Positions 54,246 through 63,893 of a stretch of DNA of 64,000 nt are shown here, piece by piece (positions within the stretch are counted from its first letter, which is position 1; every line of letters starts with the position of its first letter). The notes below the pieces were generated by a model. It did not search any database. It was not told the origin of the DNA and saw only the letters and a list, made by a program, of their open reading frames with translations. A program made the position numbers and the translations under genes. The DNA lies in assembly GCA_018340375.1 (NCBI GenBank), contig JAFFJZ010000026.1:186001-250000 (forward strand), given 5' to 3'. Origin of the DNA: Gonatopus flavifemur (Eukaryota > Arthropoda > Insecta > Hymenoptera > Dryinidae).

Positions 54246-54640
54246 ACAGACCGATCAAATCTGTACGAACTCTAATCGAATTGGACATTCTTCATAAAAA
54301 CCGAATCAATTTCCCATTACGTAACATTTACGATCGATTCCAATAGCTTTAGGTCATGGAAATTTCCGATAAAAACCATTTGCCTCATGAAATGGAGGAA
54401 TTTTCATATTCTCAATCAGATATCTCTCATACAAACTGATTGATCACTGAAAGTCATATTAATTCCAATAAAACAAATATTTTTCTATCGGTAAATCCTC
54501 GATTCAATCCTATATATACCACGTTCCAATTAATTTCTATTCATCTTGAATCGGTAGTTGAGCCTCTCCGATTGACCCTATTCCTTCCGATTAATTTTGA
54601 ATCGGTTTTTATCGGTTTCTATTGGACCTTTTAACCAGGG
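54245..54640. repeat. giant element, right terminal block
   Basis: Complement of 44594-44990. The frame 54440-54634 mirrors 44600-44878 and is not a gene. Confidence 0.8.
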
Positions 54641-54722
54641 ATGTTACACCAAATTAAATCTATTACTGATTTTCCTCCTGTGCTAACATATGTGTGTATA
54701 GCAGGTAACTTGCTATATGACC

Positions 54723-54949
54723 TACACTGTCAGAAATATTATGAAGTTTTCTTCAATACCGTACATGAATTCAAGTTAATACACATTTTACATTCAATTT
54801 AATGTACCAAAACATTGAAAAAATATAGATTTTGCTATAGCTTACATTAAATTTAATGTAAAATGTGTATGAAACTCAATTCATGTGCGTATTTGAAAAA
54901 AACTTCCAGCAAATACATTAAAATTAATGCAGAAATTTCTAACAGTGTA
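54723..54949. mobile_element. MITE with TACACTG ends in the LINE
   Basis: TACACTGTCAGAAATATT and GCAGAAATTTCTAACAGTGTA. The interior has ACATTTTACATTCAATTTAA and its inverse. It separates two recognisable endonuclease motifs. Confidence 0.75.
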
Positions 54950-55159
54950 CCATTGAGCAAGATGAATCCTCTATCTTCCATAAAATCCACCAGCTCCCCC
55001 TACCAGCTTCTACCCCTTGTATTCATTTCTTTATCCAAACTCTCCCTAATATCAAGAAAAGGAGGGAGCTGGTTTGAGTTTTCCGGTAGTGAATTCCTTT
55101 CCGCGACTCTTGCATTAAAATCCCCTCCCAGAACAATCGTTTGGTTAGGAAATTCATTT

Positions 55160-55433
55160 CCCACTGAGCATTTCCGTTAGAACCTCGTATTAATATTGTA
55201 GCAATATTGATGCGATCTTGGGAGTACCTGTTTTTCAATTTGCAAATGCAATATTACAAAAGTAACTCACAGAAATATCGTTGGAATATTACTTGACAAC
55301 GTAACATCGCTGTAACTTACTTGTAATCGAATTCTGTAATATTACTGTTGTAATTCTCATGACAGGTACTTTCAAGATCGCATCAATATCGCTGCAATAT
55401 TAATGCGAGGTTCTAACAGAAATGCTCAGTGGG
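55160..55433. mobile_element. MITE with CCCACTGAGCATTT ends in the LINE
   Basis: CCCACTGAGCATTTCCGTTA pairs with TAACAGAAATGCTCAGTGGG, and arms continue for about 60 bp (CCTCGTATTAATATTG.. / ..CAATATTAATGCGAGG). It divides the endonuclease just before GGDFNAR. Confidence 0.85.
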
Positions 55434-55695
55434 TTCCAATTACTAATTCAGTTTCATTTAATTCTTCAAATATATTTGCTTCGTCAATATTAGGTTTCAC
55501 ATAAACTACGCCAATACTGAGTCTGATTTGATGTATGTGTATAAAAATGAAGCTTTGATTTGCATACATATGATCTATCTTATACAAATTTCTGTTTACT
55601 ACACAGGCTATACCCCGCTCGCTCTACCTTTCTTCGCTGTTCTCTCTGCTGGTGAATCGATGATTTCGAATCCTTTGCGTCATAGGGGGAGTGTT

Positions 55696-55932
55696 ACACG
55701 CAGAAAAAGATATTTTAAAAATTCCCATAATTTATTGAGGATTAGCGCCAGTCTGTGATAAATGAAATTATTTACCTGAATATAGCTTCAAAAGTACCAT
55801 AATTTCTTGTAGAAATACGTCTAATTATGGGACTTTTTAAAAGTAAATTCAAGTGAAAACTTTATCTGTCAAAGACTGGCGCTGATCCTCAATAAATTAT
55901 GGGACTTTTCACCACATCCGTTTTCTGCGTGT
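55696..55932. mobile_element. MITE with ACACGCAGAAAA ends in the LINE
   Basis: ACACGCAGAAAAAGATATTT and CATCCGTTTTCTGCGTGT, then CCATAATTTATTGAGGATTA against its complement near 55890. Arms about 65 bp. Non-coding. Confidence 0.85.
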
Positions 55933-55971
55933 AGTATCGGTGTCTTCTTTTGCCATGTTTCACTCATACAT

Positions 55972-56543
55972 ATTGGGTGATTCAAAATTGCCGTACACTT
56001 TCCTGAGAGCAGATTCTTGATGAAATTCTGGAAAGATTTTGGTCCGGAATGTTCAGATCTAATCCTTAGATCCGGAGATATGAGCATTTTTTAATTTTTT
56101 GAAAAATCCAAATACCTAGGAAGTACCATATTTCTGACTTTTGAATCCAATACTATTCTCTAAGTCAGATCACGGGGCATCCCTGAAAGAAAATGAATGT
56201 CATTTCGCTTCCTTCGTTGTGGAGTTATATCGGTTTGAAAGTTTTTGCATTCCAGCCAGTCAGAATTCAACAACTTTAAATCGCTATAACTCCAAAAAGA
56301 AGGAAGCTAAAGTAGATTTATTTTTTTCTAGGGATACCCCGTGATCTGACTTAGAGAATGGGGTTAGATTCAAAAGTCAGAAATATGGTACTTCCGAGGT
56401 ATTTGGATTTTTCAAAAAATTAAAAAATGCTCATATCTCCGAATCTGAGGATTAGATCTGAACATTCCGGACCAAAATCTTTTCAGAATTTCATCAAGAA
56501 TCTGCTCTCAGAAAAGTGTACGGCAATTTCGAATCACCCAGTA
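55972..56543. mobile_element. 572 bp foldback with ~210 bp arms in the LINE
   Basis: ATTGGGTGATTCAAAATTGC and GCAATTTCGAATCACCCAGT pair. Arms continue through ACCATATTTCTGACTTTTGA and TCAGATCACGGGGCATCCCT. TA borders both sides. It lies between the first two endonuclease motifs. Confidence 0.85.
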
Positions 56544-56649
56544 TAATATCTCCAGTGTTTATATTCTCCATGAAATGATCTATGTTGTCAAAACCGTTTA
56601 CATTCCAGTAAATAATCTTGGGATTTGACTCGTCGTTACTCCTTGGTTG

Positions 56650-57472
56650 CTATTTATATCCGATAACGATTTGGCTTTGATTTTTCTTTGTAAGATATCT
56701 TCTTATGGATTTATTCTTATCTCCTTTGCCAGTTTTGATATGAGTGGTATGTTTGCCTTTATTTTTACGGGATCTTTTTCGTTGATTACTCGATGCTTGC
56801 GAGAGTGTGGAGATATCACTATCCTAGCTATCTGAACTATCGCAGTTATTTGCTTTTTGGAAAAGATTCCGGGCATCATAGAAATCAATCAATCCTCCAT
56901 TTATTAGAAGTTCATTTCATTTTAATTTCGACTCGATCTCTAATTTTCCAAGTTCTTTCTGCATATTAATTATTCGACTTTTCTCCTCCCGTTGTCTGTT
57001 TGATAAATCATTAGCAATAATTATCTTGTTTCCCCGAATGTGTCAAATTTTCCAAAGAGATTTTTTTGATGTTCATGCTTATCAAGCGAAATCAGAATCG
57101 GCCTCTTATTTGCAATTTTTCCTAGTCTTACAACATTTGTGATGGTATCTCTCGGGAAGTCTGGTACCACTTCTCTTATTACATCGCTGATACTGATTCT
57201 TAGTTGCTCTTTGATCTCTCTATTGTCCTCGACGCGGTACATGATGATATTTTTCCCTTTTTCTATATACAATTGGTGATCGAGATCACTTTTAAGAAGT
57301 TCCATATCTTCTTTCAATAATAAATTTTCTCCTTCCAGCTGTTACGGTCTGTCTTCTAATCTCTCGATCTTTTCATCATATTTCTTCACAGCCATTTATA
57401 TGTTATCTATTTTCAGATTCAGTTCATTCTTGAGAGATATAATCAATTCCTTTAAATCCTCGTTGGTTGTCA
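56650..57472 (-). pseudogene. LINE ORF1 (coiled coil plus RRM-like part)
   Basis: From ATG 57472: MTTNEDLKELIISLKNELNL, a stop, MAVKKYDEKIERLED, a stop, then LEGENLLLKEDMELLKSDLD (heptad-like coiled coil) and EKGKNIIMYRVEDN, VVRLGKIANKRPILISLDKH, which resembles the central RNA-binding fold of LINE ORF1 proteins. A basic, Ser-rich tail (SNQRKRSRKNKGKHTT) ends at 56650, about 45 bp before the endonuclease start. ORF1 proteins bind element RNA. Three or more stops make it dead. Confidence 0.65.
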
Positions 57473-57500
57473 TGTTCACAACTTCACTTCACTTCTCTCT

Positions 57501-57723
57501 ACACGGAGAAAAATTTGTAGTTAAATTTACTATGTTATTATTGTTTCCGAGGAACAGACTGGACTATGACGGGTTCCCCCATAAAACATAGTAAATATGA
57601 TCAGCATTCTATTGTTGTACCATAGTAAAAATATGCCCTTCATAGTAAAATCCGACAGAATTCAGTCTGTTCCTCGAAAACAATAATAACATAGTAAATT
57701 TAACTACAAATTTCTCTCCGTGT
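57501..57723. mobile_element. MITE with ACACGGAG ends, ~65 bp arms
   Basis: ACACGGAGAAAAATTTGTAG and CTACAAATTTCTCTCCGTGT pair, and arms extend through TTAAATTTACTATGTTATTA and GAGGAACAGACTG. The interior word CATAGTAAA recurs. It sits just upstream of LINE ORF1. Confidence 0.9.
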
Positions 57724-58089
57724 ACTATTCGTCACAACCGAGATTATAAAGCTGCTGTATATAAACACGTCTGATCTGTTCGACGGCTGAAGCGGAACTC
57801 AATTGGAGAAACTAAACATCGATGATTTCTGAAATTGGATGAGTCCAAATTTCCGTTCTGTTTCAATAGACGATTCAAACTTCAAGGACTTCACTGGGTG
57901 GGTACACTGAATTTTTACGGAAATTGATCGACTGCATGATTTGATGTGAGGTTTTCAGCATTTTAGACTACTGTGCATACTTCTGTAAACTTCAATTATT
58001 ACACTGATCAACAGACATTTTGATCCCTGGGGTTTGAGAATTGATTCTGAGTAGTTTTTGGGTAGTAGTTTATAGATAGTGATCATAAT

Positions 58090-60262
58090 ATGTTGCTGAT
58101 GAAATTTTCTCTGAAATTGTAAGCTCTGAAGAAGGAAAGGGAGATGCGAAAACGATGGAATTTGAAGAATCTTAAACAAAAACAAACACAGGAGGCATTC
58201 AATGGATTTTGGATGATAAATTGAAGGATTAACAAGATAAAAACTTGAAAATAGAGAGTGATGGTATAGTAGATGGACAAACATAAAGGGGAACATAAAA
58301 CTATGTGCAAATGAAATTTTGAAGAACGACGGAGTAGAACCTAGGAAACCATGGATGACAGAGGAGATTCTCGATTGACTAATTGAAAGGGGGGAATACA
58401 AGGATGAGAGTAGCAAACAAGACCAACAGACATACAAGTCACTGAGGAATGAAATGATGAGAGAATCGAGGGAAGCGAAAGAACAATGGTTGGAAGAAAA
58501 ATGTCAGAATATAGAAGTAAGATTACTCTTAGGGAAAATAAATGAGGCATATAAGATTGTTAGGAGATTTTTTGGACAAATGAAATCTAGGAGCAGTAAA
58601 ATTAAAAATTCTCTAAGGAGATAATTGATGGGAACGGAGGAAGAAATAGAACAACGGATTAATCATTTAGGGAATCTGTTTCAAGGGAGCGATAATATAG
58701 GATTCTTGGAGAGGAAAAAAGATGTCGATGAAGAAGAATTGGGAGATTCGATTTTGAAATCAGAATTCGACAAGGCTTTGAAAGGATCAAGAAACAATGA
58801 AGTGCCAGGAGTAGATGGCATAAGTGCGGACCTTATCAAAGCCTCCAGTCAAAGAACTCGTGACGCACTGTTTGAATTGGTCAGAGATATGTACGAAAAT
58901 GGAGAAGTACCGAAAGATTTCCAAACGAATAAAATTGTCGCCATTCCGAAAAAACAAAAAGCAGACATGTGAGAACTACAGAACGATTGACAGTTTAACT
59001 TCACATGCCTCGAAAATACTGACGAAAATTATATGCAGGAGGATAGAAAATAAAATAGAGAGTAGATTAGCAGAAGATCAGTTTGGTTTCAGGAGGAATG
59101 GGGCAACGCAAGAAGCAATTTTAGCACTCAGAACAGTAGTAAAGAAAATACTAGAGTTGAAAAAGTCTGTGTATGTGGGTTTTGTAGATATACAAAAAGC
59201 ATTCGATAATGTTCATTGGGAGAAAATGTTCGCGATTTTGAGAAATGTAGGAATCAATTTCAAGGATAGGAGAATAATATATGAATGATATAACAATCAA
59301 ACCGCAATAATAGGAATAGACGGTCAAAGAGGAGAAGCGCAAACTAAAAGAGGAATGAGACAAGGATGCTCACTATCCCCATTGATTTTCAATTTGTATA
59401 TAGAAGAAGCGATGAACAAAGTGAAGGAGCAAGTGCAATTGAGATTACAGATTCAGAGAGAAAATGTAAGCATGTTGAGATTCGCGGATGACATAGCTAT
59501 ATTAGCTACGACTGGTGTTGAATTAGAAAATATTCTCAACAGTATTAGAACAATATTACTAGGAAACTATCGTATGAATATAAATAAGGACAAAACAAAA
59601 TTCATGATTTGTACAACAGCGAAAACATCAAGAAGAACGAAAATCAAAATAGGTGCAGAGACAATTCGGCAGGTGGAATAATTTAAATATCTAGGAAGCA
59701 CGGACAGGAAACGGTAAAAGCGAAAGAGGTATAAGAGCGAGCATAGCACAAGGAAAACAGGCTCTCCACCAAAAGAAACAGTTACTATGCTCAAAGAATA
59801 TTGGCTTAGCAGTAAGGAAGAAACTCTTGACGAGTTACGTTTGGAGTACAGCATTATATGGTTGCGAAACTTGAACAATTGGAAAAACGGACTAACAAAG
59901 ACTTGAAGCTTTTGAAATGTGGTGTTATAAGAGGATGCTCATAATAAAGTTCATAGAGGACGTAAAAAATGAAGGAGTACTTGAGAAGGTAAATGAAAAA
60001 AAAGTCTTTTGAGACAGGTCGTGAAAAGAAGAAGTGATTTGATAGGACACACATTAAGGCATGATAGCTTATTGAAAACAATATTGGAAGGAAAAATGAA
60101 TGGTAAAACTCGAAGAGGTAGACCTAGATTGACTTATATGAAGCAAATTATACAAGATAAGGGTTGTCGTAGATATGTAGAAATTAAGCGTTTAACGGAT
60201 GATAGACAGGGTTGGAGGATTCCATCAAACCAGTCATAAGACTGATTACTTCATGATGATGA
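58090..60262 (+). pseudogene. non-LTR retrotransposon reverse transcriptase, copy 2
   Basis: Reads EAKEQWLEEKCQNIEV and NEAYKIVRRFFGQMKSR (~58460-58590), then VPGVDGISADLIKASSQR, NYRTI, EDQFGFRRNGATQEAI, GFVDIQKAFDNVHWEKM (motif A Asp), RQGCSLSPLIFNLYIEEAMN and RFADDIAIL (motif C). The C-terminal part has LKTILEGKMNGKTRRGRPRL and YMKQIIQDKGCRRY, and an ATGATGATG tail at 60255. It is longer at the 5' side than the copy at 15676-17107 and in opposite orientation. Frameshifts at about 58970, 59290 and 59690-60010 inactivate it. Confidence 0.88.
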
Positions 60263-60263
60263 G

Positions 60264-60474
60264 TTTTAGGGCACTGAATACGAAAACAACGTCAGGTTTG
60301 TTGGATTAGCGCGTTTTGTATGAGTTTGTATACATAAAATTCACAATTATATAGATCATATATGAAAATCGTGTCTGATATTCGTTCCGCATTGAACACA
60401 CCAAAAGCACTCTGGATTAGTTACTAAACCTTAACCTCCAGAGAAAACATTTTTTGTCGTTGACCTGTATTATT
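60264..60474. repeat. dispersed repeat (ACAGGTCAAC end), copy 2, inverted
   Basis: TTTTAGGGCACTGAATACG at 60265 and GTCGTTGACCTGTATTATT at 60452 are the inverse ends of 38730-39047. It begins right at the LINE tail. Confidence 0.55.
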
Positions 60475-60857
60475 CGTAGAGCATACGTATATAATTCGTG
60501 TTCGATTGCTGGAGAATCTAAGTGAAAAAATTTCCAAATTATGGATCATTATAATTTATATATAGAGCTGCATGTGAATTTTACCTAATTTGTATCATTT
60601 TCCCACCTGGGAATACTTAACTGAAGAATAAAAATATTGGTGTCAACCTCACGGCGATTTTGTGTGCGCGGAGTTGAATGAATCGAATATGGGTAGAAGT
60701 GACTGCTTGTTCAGTCATTTCAATCGAAATTCAATTGACCCAACATCGTAGCGAGATTCGCTGTATGCAAACTCGCTGTGAGATTGGCTCCACTATTTCT
60801 TTTTCCCAGTGTTGAAATACAAATTTTTATTTTCAAAGATAAATGATAAGTACTTAC

Positions 60858-61035
60858 GAATCTACTGCTGTTATTGTTCCTCACTGTTTTGGCGTTACCG
60901 AAGGCTTCCAACAGAGGATTTGATTCCAAAATTATGTCTTTGACTCTCTGAACTTTTTCTGTACCGCCGCTTATCCTCGCTACGTAGGACATGATGTATT
61001 TTGCGGCCACAGTTTTTCCAGCTCCAGATTCACCG
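60858..61035 (-). CDS. Myo1e: class I myosin, P-loop exon A
   Basis: After acceptor TTCATGTAG, one base completes a codon (probably Ser), then [40 protein letters not shown] and [19 protein letters not shown], then donor [18 protein letters not shown] is the myosin ATP-binding P-loop and NNNSSRF is the first half of switch I. 178 bp, ending in phase 0, which joins in frame to GKY of exon B, 22.9 kb away. Upstream exons (motor N-terminus) should lie above 61035 but none was found to 64000. Myosin I would act at the actin cortex and membranes. Confidence 0.95.
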
Positions 61036-61383
61036 CTACATGAATCACATACAGATATTAAATCACAAAAAAAGTTAGAAGCAAAGAGGAAAACATGAAC
61101 AAATCGACAAAGTAAAACGAAGTTGTGATGTTATATCTGGGAGGATAACACTGCAAAAGAAGAATAGGGAAGCCAATCCCGCGACGAGATTGGCCACACT
61201 ATTTTGCTCCTTCAGAGGAAGAGATAGTTACAAAATATTGGGAAATAATGCCGATGTTCAGGAATTTTGTTCTTCCCCGTGCTTGATCTTTCAATTGATT
61301 TGAATGAAGCTACCCATGAGTAGTCATGCATTTGAAAATTGCCGGGGGAGGGGGGGGGGGGCCAACAGCTCGGTACTAGCAGG
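61036..61383. other. myosin intron, poly-G run
   Basis: No repeat or coding signal apart from a GGGGGAGG plus (G)11 run near 61343-61360. Confidence 0.4.
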
Positions 61384-61527
61384 TAGAGGTGCACAATATC
61401 CCACGATGTCGATATTTCACCAACACACAATTTCCATAAAGTTTTTATCGATATGTTATGAAATTCAATATAAACTCGGCAAAGTTTGATAAAAAATATT
61501 GTTACCGTTAAATATCGTGCACCTCTA
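61384..61527. mobile_element. short element with TAGAGGTGCAC ends
   Basis: TAGAGGTGCACAATATC and AATATCGTGCACCTCTA pair. 144 bp with ATCGATAT words, non-coding. The word group resembles the ATCGATATTTT segment at 4290-4410. Confidence 0.65.
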
Positions 61528-61860
61528 CTGGCAGAGATTTATTTGCCAAATTTTGGCAAAATCAAATGGTTCGCTACTATTTCATTCTCGTCTCCCAATT
61601 GATAAACTTCGTCTGACAAATATCAAACAACACGGAGTCTTGAAAATCACTAGTCAAGCCAATATTAAATCAAACCCACGCTGATACACAGCAGAATGCA
61701 TGTTTGAGACGTTTTCATCACGTTCAGAAAACTTTCTCTATGTTCTTTAAACGTTCCATCAACGCTCCAGTGGCACGTTGTGCTGTCTGGGGATGTATTA
61801 AGGTTCCATGCTGAAACATTACCCAATCAGTCCTGGGCTTGCTATATAGAAGACACTAAC

Positions 61861-62119
61861 ACACGGAGAAAAATGAAAGGTCGAAAATTACTACATTTCC
61901 TACTTAATTGGAAGGATAAAAAAAAATACTACTGTTATTGCTAGACAGTGTGGTAAAAAAAATGATTCAACAAACATTCTTCAGTATGAGCGTGCAATCT
62001 TATGCATGATAGAGTACACATTCTTACTACACCTATTTATCAATAACAGTGGTATTTTCTCTTATCCGGCCAATTTGGTAGAAATGTAGTAATTCTTGAG
62101 ACTTTATTTTCCCTCGTGT
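61861..62119. mobile_element. MITE with ACACGGAGAAAAA end
   Basis: ACACGGAGAAAAATGAAAGG and CTTTATTTTCCCTCGTGT are approximate inverses, and TACTACTGTTATTG / CAATAACAGTGGTA pair inside. 259 bp, non-coding. Confidence 0.65.
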
Positions 62120-62131
62120 AGTGCGGATTGC

Positions 62132-62408
62132 CTATTGCACCAGAGCTGCCAGATGGGCAGTACCGTTGAGGAGGACAGTACCCCCACCATCGTTCATATA
62201 CATACCCATGTGGAAAAATGTTCAAAAATGTATACAATCACGACTTTTATACAATTTGTGTACAATTTTATACATTTTTGGACATTTTTCCTACATGGGT
62301 ACTTTCATCTTCACACGAAACCTATGAACACATGTAACTCATAAATATGGAGCGATAGTGGGGGTACACATTCAGAATAGTAGTGCCCATCTAGCAGCTC
62401 TGTATTGC
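62132..62408. mobile_element. foldback with a nested MITE in its loop
   Basis: TATTGCACCAGAGCTGCCAGATGGGCAG (62133 on) pairs with the sequence ending GCTCTGTATTGCAC at 62410, and CAGTACCCCCACCATCG pairs with CGATAGTGGGGGTAC. The CCCATGTGG MITE (62203-62301) occupies the loop. Confidence 0.75.
62203..62301. mobile_element. palindromic MITE, CCCATGTGG family, copy 2
   Basis: TACCCATGTGGAAAAATGTT and GGACATTTTTCCTACATGGGTA, 99 bp. Same family as 322-445. No coding. Confidence 0.75.
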
Positions 62409-63074
62409 ACCCGCTATCGTACCCTTTGACCGTATCTTTGAAATATTTGAGCAAACCATTTGGGAGTTGGATAGTTTTCCATTTCATTGAATACTCATTG
62501 TTAATCCGTGGAGTTGCCTGTCTGTCTGTATTCCGGATATCTCTGGACCAAGTGGGACAAATTGATTGAAATTTATAGCGAACCTTCTTCGAACCCTTCC
62601 CCAAGGACCATTCGAGTTTGATTTAAATCGGCCAAATCCTTCTATTGTTTTTATAATTTTTTTTTCGCGGATCCACGTATCAAAAGACACCATTAAATGG
62701 AACCGCCAATGAGGAAAACCGAAAAATCACTAGGCTGGTAACGCTGCTTGCGAGGTTCTGGTAAAGTAAAAGCATGCGGGGTTTAAGGTTATTTTCTAAA
62801 GCAGCAAGTGGTAACAACACCACCTCCACGCGATCATTTTAACGAACGCATAGAGAAATCCCATGCGTCGTTTGTAATCGCTCCATGGTTACTAGTGAGA
62901 TTGATTGCGTGAAAGTGGCGACACGCATTAGTCCGCCATTTTTCTCTCCGGGTGAAGTAACATTCTTGTGCGCAAAATAATTACTAGCGCCCTGTATTAT
63001 CATAGTTTAACACACACATCGTAAATACAGTTTTCCAAAAGATTTCCAAAAACAAACTAATAGGAAAAGGACTG
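62409..63074. other. repeat debris, no gene recognised
   Basis: The minus-strand frame 62484-62693 and the words CTGTCTGTCTGTATTCCGG suggest another member of a dispersed repeat that carries CAGACAGACAGG. Nothing else noted. Confidence 0.35.
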
Positions 63075-63893
63075 TCAGTTGGCAAATGGCTTCCGCGTTT
63101 GTATTGGAAAATTCCCTCTCCCGTTTTCCTCTAAGAATCAGGCTGAAACTAATATGGGATCCATACTGCATAAAACTGTGATAAAAATTTCATAAATGTC
63201 TGATAATAGGAACAAAAAATATCCGTACTGTACCGAGATTTATGAAATTTTCAAATTTCGTTTCGGAGCTGACTGCTTACCCTTCTCTTCCCTCACTTCC
63301 TATCTGCGTGAAATTTATATGACACAATCATCACCTCATCAATTGATTATACTATATAAGTTTCATGACATCCAGATGATACGGACATAGGAAAGGCATG
63401 CTTTCAAAACATTGGGAAATAATGCGGATCGCAAAGCAAAAATTCCACAGTTTTCATTCGATCCAGATGGAACTCATATGGGACCACTATCAGATCACAA
63501 CTATAACCCGGAATGAGTATGATTGGAATAAGATAAGCAGAGCAGGAGATATGCGGGTTTGCAGAAACGTTTAATTTCGGTCATATTCCTTCTGGCCCAT
63601 CCTGTTTTTCTGAATGAATCAGGCTGAAACTCATATGGGACCATTATCACCTCGGTCCACAACTGTGATAAAAATTTCCTTACGATCGAATGAGTAGAAC
63701 GGGAGATATTCGGGTCCGCAAATCTGTTGACATACAAACGGATAAGCTGACAGACAGACAGGCATGGAACCAAAATTGTTTCTCGAGCTGTGAGAAACAT
63801 TTTGGTGTAAGAGATTTTCGTTTTGGAGACAAAAAATTTTTCGACCCCCCGAAACGATCACAAACCTTCCTTCTAACGAATAAGCAGTATTTA
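63075..63893 (+). repeat. dispersed ~670 bp repeat, copy 2 (with ~150 bp extra)
   Basis: Same orientation and word order as 35219-35890, including AATGAGTAGAACGGGAGATA and CTGACAGACAGACAGGCA. Near 63500-63640 an internal duplication repeats the ATCAGGCTGAAACTCATATG and ATGGGACCA words. Confidence 0.75.

Larger units (their letters stand above)
44594..54640. mobile_element. 10 kb giant foldback element
   Basis: The ends CCCTGGTTAAAAGGTCCAAT and ATTGGACCTTTTAACCAGGG are perfect inverses. Reading inward, each arm has a unique terminal block, a ~66 bp tandem array, a 5S-rRNA-like segment, an AT-rich spacer with ATGCGCGTATATAATGTATA, a GC-richer block and a ~163 bp satellite that reverses orientation at about 49889. 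The left arm holds an extra 1.5 kb (46053-47561) and the right arm about 1.6 kb of extra repeat blocks, so symmetry is imperfect. No transposase is recognised. The right end interrupts a LINE endonuclease reading frame at 54641. Target duplication not evident. Confidence 0.8.
54641..56620 (-). pseudogene. LINE ORF2 APE-type endonuclease, cut by four small elements
   Basis: Removing the insertions, the minus strand reads KIIYWNVNGFDN (start, ~56605), CMSETWQKKTP (~55955), RGIACVVNRN and SIGVVYVKPNIDEAN (~55600-55470), QTIVLGGDFNARVAERNS (~55130), DFMEDRGFILL (~54975) and TYVSTGGKSVIDLIWCN (~54670). These are the successive motifs of a LINE endonuclease, including GGDFNAR. Interruptions are 55972-56543, 55696-55932, 55160-55433 and 54723-54949. 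It then ends abruptly at the giant palindrome. Several frameshifts. Confidence 0.8.
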
